Source of the DNA: a virus
Strand: one strand, 5' to 3'
Virus record (IMG/VR): IMGVR_UViG_3300020442_003401
Location: 1 to 28,301 of that record
Length of the DNA stretch: 28,301 bases
Of this stretch, positions 1 through 12,000 are shown in pieces. Position numbers and translations under genes: made by a program. The notes beneath the pieces were generated by a model, which was not told the origin of the DNA, searched no databases, and saw only the letters and a program-made list of their open reading frames with translations. The stretch's first letter is position 1, and every line of letters begins with the position of its first letter.

Positions 1-3000
1 TTAGAAAATGTGTAAATTTTAACATCGTGTTTTGGCAATGGAGCATAGCTAAAGTTTAATGTATCTCCTTGTGAATAACTCCATGCAGTCAATGTTACTG
101 TTTCATATGTACTGTCATCGCCATAAGTACCAATTGCTGTAACACTTTGCGGAGTGCTATCTTTTGTAAATAATTCTGCCATTTCTCTAAGATAACCATA
201 TAATTTTAGTGTAACGTTTCCACTGCTTACAGTTTTTTCTTTTACAACACCTCTAACTACTGTGCTATCATCTGTCAATGCAAAAACTATTTCGTCACCA
301 ACTGGTATATTGTTAGACCACGCAGGACTTGAACTTGTAAATTCTATTGTTGTATCTGTGAATGTGTATTCTGCATCTCTAATAATAAACACTTCAAGAG
401 TATCACCTACTTTACCTATTTGATTAGATGTCAAATCAATACGTCCATTTACTGGATCATAATTCCAATAATTTGGCACCAAATATTCACCATTCAAGTA
501 AACTAATATATCTCTCTGATAGACTTGCGATAAAATCTCAAATTGCCATTTATCAATGTCATAACTTCTATCAGCAGTAAGAGTGATTTTCTTTCTATAT
601 CCAGGATTCAATATTTTGTTGTTAACTTGTACAATAATATTATTTGCAAGTGGCAGTTTAGTATAAGGTAGCAACACAGCACCGTCTGGATTTGCTTGTG
701 TCTTAAATTCATGATGATATTTTACACCATCACCTTGGAATGATTCATCGATGACAATTTGACTAAAGTTAGGATTAACATTATTATAAACTGTATAATC
801 TATAATGTCTCCAATATTAGTGTTTGTTCCTAAACCAATATTCAATGTACCATTGATGTCAATAGGTTCTGCTGGTTCTAAATTACCATTTCTTGTAACA
901 AACATACTGTAATTAGAATCAAATTTGATATTTACGCTTAACCTAGTAGTCACTTCAGTTGCAATTATTCTATCGCTATCAATAATATCTGTTCCGCTGT
1001 TATCTATTAAAATTATATTGAGATTTTTATTAGCTTCAATAGCTGTGCTGTCGGCAAATATAAATGTATTTGTTTTCCAATCAATTGTGTATTCTGATTG
1101 ATCTATTATTCTATCACCTAATTTTGCAATAACATTAGTTTGACTTGCTGCTACACCACTTAATCCGTATTCAAGTCTTGAATCATCAGTAAGATAATTA
1201 TGAACTGTTATAATACCTTGTCCATCTTGCACTCTGTTGAATACTTGTATATCTAATGCATCAACAATTTGTCCGGGTACTTGTTCTTCAGGTCCTTTAC
1301 TTGTTGTTGGTGTGACAAAGCCGTCTCCATCAACTGTAATATCTCCTGATTGTATACCTGTAGCAGTTGAACCTGTAAAATCTCCTCCTGCTAGTTCAAC
1401 ATCAAAACTTGTAAAGTCAGGTGTTGTTGTACCGTCACTAGTAGATTTTCTAAATATTATAGTATCGCCTGTTCTGTTTGCAACGTAAGGGATGTCAGTT
1501 AATACATTGTATTTTTCTAAAATATCACTTATAACAATACTAGTAGTAATACCGTCACCTGTTATTGGTTGCATTACAGCAAACGGAATATCTTCATTTG
1601 CTGTAGGCCAACTACTGCTATCTAATCTAATTGGATTATCGCTTGCGCCAGCAGATACACTTTTGAAGTACACATTGTATTCAACATTTGCTTCTAACGG
1701 CAATGCTAAATCTAACACATTTGTACTACCGTCTAGCACAAATATTTCATCATCAAATTTACTGTCAAATGTATCAAAAGAGCTTGAACCAAATACATCA
1801 GTATCAAAACCTAATGTGTTACCAAACGAAATAGTGTCTATTTGCACACCACCGTAATCAACTCCGTCCATAACTTGTGCTAAGTCAACACTGCCATCTT
1901 CGTTAGTTCCCAATCCAGGCATGCCAGCATCAGGTTTATAAAAATAACTAATTCTATCAGCAGCATTTAACATACTTGCATTTCTATAATAATCAACAAC
2001 TATAGATGCATTTAATGCAGGTGCTTCTGTAAATGTGATGGTTCCTAAATTTCTTGTGTAACCTACACTTGTATCTTCTTTATTTCCAGGTGTGTATTCG
2101 CTACTTAATGCTTCTACTCCATCTACTGTAACTACAATTTTTGCTTTTCTAGTATCAATAGGCCATTTAAGTGTAAATTCTTCCTGGGCACCAGTACCTG
2201 TAAATGTTTCGTTAGGCACATATAAACTAGTGAATACAAGAGTACCACTTACTCTATCAAACTTCATTAACATATGAGTCGATTTTGCTTTACTATTTCC
2301 TATTATTGCAACAGCTTTTGCAGGAGTACTTGGTTCGTCTTGTGTTCCATCAAAGGTTACTGTTGGAGCACTAATATATATTGCTCCTCTTGTGTCAACA
2401 TCAACTGCATTTACTGTGTTTCCAGCAAGTGACGCTGTTCCTTTTAATGTTGGGCCACCGCCGCCACTTATGATTACATTAGGACCGTCTGTCCAACCAC
2501 TGCCGCCATCAACAATTTTTATATCAGTAATTTCAAAACCAACATTATCTTTCCAATGCTTTTGTGGATAGGTATCAACAAATGGACTATAAGTTTGCAC
2601 TTCATTGTTAAACACACTAGTTTTTTCAGCAACTATACGTCCTTCATTTACATCATATCTTGGTTGTAAATCAAAGTCAGTAACACTAGACTGTGATGGT
2701 TCGATTTTGCTGTAACTACTTACATATTCTCTAACATTAGTTTTGTACGGTTTAACTTCATTGACATAATCTTGGTAATTAGAAAGATTATCGTTTTTGA
2801 ATGTAATTTTTTGTTGCAATTCGCCAACATTGTGTTTTGCTTTTACAAAACTAGTTTTGAATATCCAGTCTATGTTAACTTGTTCACTAAGTGCATATCT
2901 TACACTTGCAAAGAAAAGTTTGTTCCATTCAACTTCTAATTGATCCACAAGTATTTGATTTTGTAGAGCTTCCATAATATTACGAACTTCATTCACTGGT

Positions 3001-6000
3001 TCTCTGTCATATAGATAAGCATCAAACACTTGGTTATCAAAACCACTTTGTTCATTTTGGTATAGTAATTTAGAAAACTTAATTGTTCCATTTTGTCTAC
3101 CAATTACTTTATAATTTACAGTATAGTCAACTTCAGGTATATTGTCGATTTTTTCTAATAACAACCAACCGCCAGATCCAATATTTTCAATCTTTACTAC
3201 ATCACCAACCAAATCGGGTGTTGCATCTAAAGCATAACTACCTGGTACTAAATGTTTTATTGCAGTTGTTTCATCATAACCATTTGCATACCAATCAATA
3301 TACTGCCAATAAAGTGTTGTGTCGTATGACTGTATTCTTTCAACACTCCATTCTTTTTGAGCTGGTGTGTAATTGTATAAACTCCAGAACCCACCTATGT
3401 TGCTATCATTCTCAACAAGCACAGTGAATCTTCTTACTATTGCTACTGTATCAGCAGTATAATTTTTACCTTCATTTTCAACTACTGCACTTGTTACCTG
3501 TCCAATGTTGTTGATATACAATTGAATTTTGGCTCCTGAGCCTGTACCTCTAATATCAACAGTAGGACCTTTACGAACACTACCAGTTGTATAACTTGGA
3601 TCAACATATCCACGTCCTGGATTTGTGATAATAACACTTTTGATTCTACCATCTTGTATATCAAGAGATAACTCTGCTGTTGCAACTTTTGCCACAGCAA
3701 CAAATCTAAGTAAGTTTTCGCTTGCTATTTTCACATCATAATCATTGCTATAAACACTCGGTTGTGGATCTATTTTTTGTAATCCTGATAAATCAAAATC
3801 ATCTACAATCAAGTTGTCTTCTAATATACCATTTATTCTATCAACAATTTGTTTCAAAGCTTCAGTTTTATTAACAAACATACTTTGATTAGGTGTATTG
3901 AGTATACCATATCTACGTGGTACACTTATGTCAATATCAGGAAGTTGATTACTATTTTGATCGTAACCTACTAAACTGTCAACCCATTTTTTTACAACAT
4001 CAGCATTTGGTTTGCTTGTTGGAATACCTTCAGTAAGCAATTGATATTCGCTATGTATGTTGTTTTGTGTTTCAAACTTTTTCCATTCAACATGCAAAAT
4101 TATATCTTCGTCTTTGATTAAATTTCTAATGTTGTGTAAACCGAATTTATTGTTTTCATAAAATGCTACAAATCGATATCCTTGTCCTGCAGGATCTTGA
4201 ATTAACAATTTAACATCAAATGCACTTATTGTTCTATTATCAATTGCAGGAATTGTTCTTTTATTTTTTACCCAGAAATAATACTTGTTAGAAAATGTGC
4301 CTGTTACCGGATCGTAAATATCTGCAATTACATAACTATCATCGCCGTATTTTGATGATCCGCTTACTCCAGCAGCTAATCCTTCTACAGTATCAGCAGT
4401 AGAATCCCATTCAGTAGGCAATAAATCACTTTCTACCCATTCATATACATCCACTTCAAAACTAGGTAAAGGTGTATTCCAATTGTTGGTTTTATATTCT
4501 AAACCGCGCTGTCTAGTATTGAACCATTTAATTGTGCTTAGATCCCACCACAGTTTGCCAACGTAATTACTATCCCAAGGTGTTTTATTTCCTGTGTTAG
4601 TGCTACCAATATTGTAAACAGCAGGATCATAATATAGTTTATAATTTAATTCTTGTTCAGCTGGTCCAGCAATTTTACCTTGTACTGGATCTATGTAATC
4701 AAGATATGTTACTAAATCGCCATTTGTTTTATCATATAAAAATACATTTTTAATTTGTGTTAAATCTACAAAGTTTTGTACAAGACTATTTTGTGTCCAA
4801 GCATTTGTATTCCTATCAGATCTAAAATCAATTATAAAACCAACATTAGTTCCAACGCCCGAACTATTAGTAAACAACGATACAGGCTGTCCAACAATAA
4901 TATGATTATCAATTAACCTAAGAGATGGCATAACTGCTGATGTTGTGTCTCTTAGATAACGCATTTTTTCTGCATATATCCAAGTATCATTATAGTTTTC
5001 AAAGATATAAACCTGTCCATTATCTTTGACTCTATCTTTTATTTTAGTTGCACTATTATCAAGTGTTGTAGCATCGCTATCAAAAATAACTTCGCTGATA
5101 TTATCACCATTGATGCTCATAACAGCAAGTTTATTTTTACTAAAGTCTAAACTGTAACCAAACTGTTCATTGGATTCTCCTTTTGGAGAAAACAATTCTT
5201 GTTGCCATAAAAATTCAGGATTGTTGCTATCAAAGTTATATCTGTAGATGTATACTTTACCATTGTTTAATCCTGTAACATCATTAAGTGTTGCACCAAC
5301 TGCAATATCTTGCCCGTTATCCGAAACTGCTATTGCACTAGCAAAATTTTCTTCTAATTTTACATCTCCGTCTATGTTAGATTCGTATACATAACGTCCG
5401 GTGTTGTTATCAAATCTATACACACTTACTCTGTTTATTTCTGTTGCACTGAAAAATCCTGTTATTGCTATAACATTACCATCTTTGCTTACATCAAAAC
5501 TTTTACCAATTTCTACTGCACCACCTAATCCTACACTGTCACTTTCTAAAGCAGTAACATCTCCTAGATTTGGTACAAAACCGACGTAATCAATGTATTG
5601 ATCTAAAACTTCCCACTCATCAGCACTACCTGGTTCTATACCGCTACTAGCAAAAATTGTTGTATTTGCTTTGTATAAAATATATCCAGCAAAAACTATT
5701 TCGTTTGGATAATATGTTTTTAACGGATCAAACGTTCCTTTGTAATTTGTGTCTCTTGAATATCTGAAAGAATTAACATTTGCTAAACTATTTTCAATAA
5801 AATAAATGCGTCCTTGATCTGCTATACTTCTAACATAAAATTTGTGAACTAGGTCAGTAGTAAATGCAGATTTAATTGCAATACCAAATTGTTCGTTAGA
5901 TCTTGCAACAGGTGAAAGAATAGTTGTTTCTAGTTTATATGTTGTAACATCTTTTTTGTATACATGTAATACACCTTGATTTGTGTAATTACTAATTGTA

Positions 6001-9000
6001 CCCGACTGATCGGCTTGTAAAGAATCTACTAACTGCCAATCTTGTGATAGTGTGCTAATAGTGCTATCTGCAATACCTGCAGGTGTGTCTCTTAATGCTT
6101 CCCACAGCGTACCTCTATCACTTACAATATCGCCTTGTAAGTAAGAAGATGTAGCGTCAAACTCTCCAGCATACTTACTACGCACATCACTTGCATATGG
6201 TGCACCTACTAAAATGTATTGTCCATTGTCAGTAACTTCTACTGCTGTTCCGAAACCTGCTCCAGTATCATACAATACACCAGTTGCAAGAAGTCCTGTG
6301 TCAATTGTGTGTGTTCCCATTGCAGTTGTATCAACAGGTGATGTTAATGCTTTATCAGTGTAAATATCAAACGATGTTGTTGTAATAGGATTCACATAAT
6401 AGTAATTGTCATTTAATGCAGTCAAACCTTCTGCACTGCTTATTAAAATTCTTTGTCCTGCTTCTAAGTTATGTACGACAGGAGTAAAAATACGGCCCGG
6501 ATTAGCATTTGTAATAGTTTCGATTGCAACAGTTTTAATAGCATTAGGTTCTAATGTTTGTAACAATACATATTCTAATGCTTCACTTAACCTTGTATAA
6601 ACAGCAACTTTACCGTTAAGTCCAACGTCAGGCATTCCAACTGCTAAAACTTGGTTGCTACCACTAGCTGAAAATGCAGTTCCAAATCCTGAATCATTTA
6701 GTCCTTCTTCGTTTGGTATTTCTGCTTGTAATGAAAATACCGGACTATTTTCTATAACTTCACTTTGTGTATTTCCGTTATCATCTAACCATAATTTTTC
6801 ATTTTCATTTATATCATAGTCAATTAACAGACTGTTCACATCAGAAATATTATCCAATCTACGTCCATTTAATTGAGAAACTATGCCTTGGGTACTATCG
6901 CTTAGATCAATAGCATCGTCGCCGATATCTTTATTAGTATAAAATTCTACAACATTTAACGATACACTTCTAGCGGACCAAAATCCATTCAGGTCTTCAT
7001 TAATATTATTAATACCAATTATTTCACCTGTGGTAAACGGAACTGCTCTGTCAAAAGTTGCAGTAAAGCCTAAATCGCTTTTTTCAATTTTGTTAATACG
7101 TGCAGGTGATTGTATATGTTTGTAAACATTCCAACTTTGTTGCACTTCGGGAACCCAAATATAAGTATCTAGATCAACTGTGTTTATATCAAAACTTAAA
7201 ATATCAGTAAGACTACGTGCTAAGAAGTTTACTTGATCAAGTGCAACATAGCCGCCTGTCTTTGTGTATTCATCTAAACTTGCACTTGTTGGAAATGGTG
7301 CATGATTATAATCACTTGTTTTCAGATATACATCTGCTTTAGGATATTGATATACCAAATCAGTTCTTGTTTGATCAACAGTATTTACAAGTTCAACAGT
7401 TTGTGGTTCTATTCTAAATTTCTTTTCATCTAATTGATATTCAACTTCATCAAAACTATCTGTAGCACCATATTGTCCAACTCTAATAGCCCATTCTTCA
7501 TAAAATTCTAAACTATCTTTGTCAGCATCTCCTAACTTATCAAACAACTTGGTAAGTGAGTTTTTAGTACCTTTGTCTTGAATCATACCTTGATAGAATT
7601 TGTATTGTGCTACATCATCATTAATAATATTTTCTAAATATTGACGTTTTTGATATCCTATTAAATGCTGTGCTAAACGCTGTTGTTCGCTATCAAAGTT
7701 ATCAGTATCTAAATCATAAAAATCTGTAAACTGGTTAGCTCTATAATCCCAGTTTGGTAACAATGTACTTTCAGGACGTTTAGATAATTGATTCCAATTG
7801 TTAAAATTAAATTCTTCTGTACCACTATGAGTTACAGTAGCGGTATAATAAAATTGTTTGTATTTTACAAGTTCACCAATAAAATAATCTTTCCAAGATT
7901 CCCATTCTGTTACAAGAGCTTCGTCATATGTAAAACCAGGAATATTAAGGCTTCCGTTCCAATTGTCAGTTCTATATCCAACAATTTTGATTCGTTCTTG
8001 TCTATATCCTGGTTCTGGATCGTATATTGTATCATTGAAAACAGTTGTGTTGTCAATTAGTACAACATGTTCTTTTTGTACTAATGGTAATTTTACAAAA
8101 TATATTCCTTCTGCATTTGCTTGAGGCAGGATACCAAATTGGTTTGTGTTATCCCTTTGAATATTAGTAAAAGATCCTCTTAATTTAGCAGAGTCAGCTC
8201 TCAAAACTTCTAAATCATAAAAGTTATCAAAAATATTATCAACAACATAAAAGTCTCTGTTAAATGCAAGTTTATTTGCACCTGGACTTAGAACTATAAT
8301 ACTATTTGTAGCCCAATTCTGCGTAGTCCAAAACAAAAATTCTTTTATTGCTAAAATAAAATCTTCAATAGATTGCGTTTCTCTATTATTATAATCAAAA
8401 GTGAATCCTTTTTCAAGTAAACATTTTTCATATCCTAATATAAAATCTACAACATCTTGTTTATCAGTCAACACTGTTCCATAATCTAAAGTGGTTTTTT
8501 CTGTAGAAAATCTTTTTCTAATTAATGCAGTTGCACCACCTGTAATTGGTAATTCGCTTAGTTGCGAATAAAATGAAGGATTAAATGTTTCTGTAGAAAC
8601 ATGGTTTTCATTGACTCTAAAAAATCTATTATTATACTTGACAATTTTTCCAGCTACAAGAGTTTTATCTTCTGACCATTCTATAAAACTATCACTAATA
8701 CCGCCTACATTAATTGCACTGTCATTAGCACTTTCAAAAGGTTTATATATTTCAAAAAACGGGTCTTCTTTATCATACCCAGAAACTTTATATCCTTTAC
8801 TTAATTTTTCAATAATTAATCCACTATAAGATACTATTTCATTAGCACTACTAGTGTTCAAGAATATTTTATAATTTTCTTGAGGTACAAAAACATTGCC
8901 TGCATTAAGTGGCGTTCTACTATCTAGAACAAGTTTTAATTTATCTTTGTCTGCAAAGCCACCGAGTTTGAAACCCATTTGTGAATTAATATTTGTAATA

Positions 9001-12000
9001 CGATTGATATATCTTTCATAATTTGCATCAATATTCGATGTAAGATAATTTTCTATATAATTTATTAATCCTACTGTTTGATTCACAGTGCTGTTAGTTT
9101 TTGTTTTAGGAAAAACTAAATCAGCAGCTCTAATTGCTTTTTTATTGTTGTAGGTATAATTGCCTGCTAAATTTCTTGTTGTTCTTGAACGATCAAATCC
9201 TATAGCAAACACTTGAGACGGTCTATTCAAAATCATAGCAACTAACAAACTAAATGCATAATCGCTGCTACGTCTCCATGCTGTTTCAATAGGCGCTTCG
9301 TCACCAAACTTGAAAAAGTCATTTCTCATTGTTGCATAACTGAATTCTTTTGCGTAACCACTTTGCAAAGGATCAACAAGTTGCCCATATGGATTTACAG
9401 GCAAATGTTTTGTTAAGTTAGGTCTAACAAATTTATTTTTTACAACTATAGGTTTTCCTGGCTCTTTTACATATCCTTTTTCAATATCTTTCCACATAAC
9501 AAGATTATCACTTGTATATGGTGCAGGACCATATTGTGTTTCCCACCAACTTGGTTTGACACTGATACCTAGCATTTCCCAAGGAGTCATATGCGGTCTG
9601 TCTGTATCATAAGCCATTTTATAAACAGCACGCCAGCCACCAGGTAATTTTTCTCCTGTTGGGCTTATACTTCTACTGTAATTGTAAGTAAAGCCGTCTC
9701 CTTGTACAATAAAATCATTAGATGTATAATCTGGATTTCCTACCAAAGGCAGCCATTTAATAAAATCACTTATTAATATTTTGTCCATAGATTTTTTATC
9801 TATGTTTGATTTTCTATAGTTGCCTTCTATAAAATCATGTACACAGAATACATTTTCGTCATAGCTAACTTTTAGGTTATTGTAAATTCTTTTTTCAAAT
9901 TCTAAAAGTATTTCATCTCTATAATCATTATATGCAACAGTAATACTTCCATCATGTCCTCTAATAACATTAGTAGCATTTGAATAACTGTTATCTACCT
10001 CCATCGTTGGAGCATAAGCAGGATATAATCCTAACTTAGTTGGTGTTTGAGGAACAAAACAACCTTCTGTATTTTCATATTCGTATATTTTTATAATATC
10101 ATCAACTTGTTTTGTTGCAGAAATATCTACAAAACCGTTATCAGTAAATGTATAATCTATACCATATGTTAGTTGAATGTCATTTAGATATACTAACACA
10201 GATTTTTTGCTCACAGTGTTTATATTAAAAACTTGTGACAATGCATAAAAATTAATCCTATCATCAACAACATTATATTCTAAAAGTTTATTACCGCCAA
10301 ATGCAAGCATATCTGTGCTATAAAATGGCATGCTTTTTGTTTTGCTGTTTGTAAGATCAACTAAAAGTAAATCTAGATGCTCTTTTGCACTTCCTACAAA
10401 AGAACTTGCACCTGCTGCTGAAATCAGATCTCTTTTGAATTTACTATATTCTGTTTTTGCTAACCTAATAGCCTTTACTACATTTGCTTGCTTATCAATC
10501 AAATGATATAATGATAAATTAATAGGACCACTATGTTGTAAAAATTTTCTTCCATATTTGCTGACCTCGCCTAAATCTCTTAAATTACTAGGTCCAGGTT
10601 GCATGCCGTTGAATCCAGGAATCTCTACAATCATTCCATCAACATGATCATTTACTTGTCCTAAAGTAAATTCAGTAAGATTATTATTTAGAGGATTTCT
10701 TTCTAAATTATATGGTATTTCATAATGACCTTGATTTGTTTTTTCAGCACTGCTTTTTGTTTTTATTATTATGACGTCTTCGGATTCTAATTCATTTACA
10801 AGATTTACTTTTCTAATATCTAAATCGTCAACAAAATTCCAATCAACACCTTGTACTAAGAATTTGTTATTAACAAAAACTTTACATACTAAATCGGTTA
10901 AATTAGCACTGTTTTTGTACACATCAATTGGGAAACGATTTGCCATATCGTCACCGGTATATTTTCTAATCACATACTGGCTACTTAATTCATTTGCTTT
11001 TGTCCAGGCATTACAATAATATTCTGAATCATTTTTTGTTTTTTTCAAAAATAATTCGTCACTGTTTATATAAATTACAGCATTGTTTAATTCATATTCA
11101 TATTTTTGTGTAAGTAGATTAAAGTCAAAAACAATATCGCCAACATTGTTGATATTTTTGTATGATAAAGGAAATCCAAGTTCAGGATCATTTGTGCCTG
11201 ATCCAACACGATAACTGAAAATGCGGTTACCGCTAAAATCATTAGCAGGGTAATATGTTTCATCTCCAATGCTGTATCCGTTGCTATCATACAAATCAAA
11301 TTTTGGTGCTTGATTTATTGCTGTTTTATCTTGTGCTGCTAGCCATTCGGTACCATTGTACCAAAACATTTTTCCAGCATTTTTATTACCATCTTTTACA
11401 AGCACAGTTTCATCTGTAACAGGATTAGTATCGCTTGTTTCTACTAAACTAATTTGTGTAGTGTTTGTATGCAGTATAAATTTAACTTCATAAATTTTAC
11501 CATTTACTAGAGAGTCAGGATCTGCTGTAAACAATATACGCATACCTTCAACTATATCAATACCATCAATATTATATCCAGCCTGACCTTCAATTGTGCT
11601 AAAAACATCTTTTGTAAATGTATCAACTAAATCTACAGATAATTTTGCTTTTGCTCCATGGTTGTACAAACGCAGATTAGGCTCAAATTCAATAATAGGA
11701 CGTTTTGCTCTAAATGATTCATCAAGATCAGAATCTTGTTTATTCAAAGAAGCACTAAGTTCTATAACGTCTTTATGGAACCAACGGTTATATCTTGACC
11801 AACCATTTTTACTATCATCTCCTCTGTTTACACAAATGTAATCTTTTGTTCCTGCAAAACTTTTTGCATCACCAAAAGGTACTCTATCAAATCCATTTGT
11901 ATCAAAAGGAATAAGTGTATCTTGTGTAAAGATAGCAGGTACAGATAAGTCACTTAATGGAACAAGTTTTATACCTGTGCCAACACCTTCTACATAATAC

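Noticed and set aside
1237-1857. Plus-strand frames of up to 121 codons opposite the giant gene
   Set aside because: They are antisense shadows, rich in Ser, Pro and Thr because they mirror the coding strand, with no ribosome sites. The same holds for the other plus-strand frames up to 22790.
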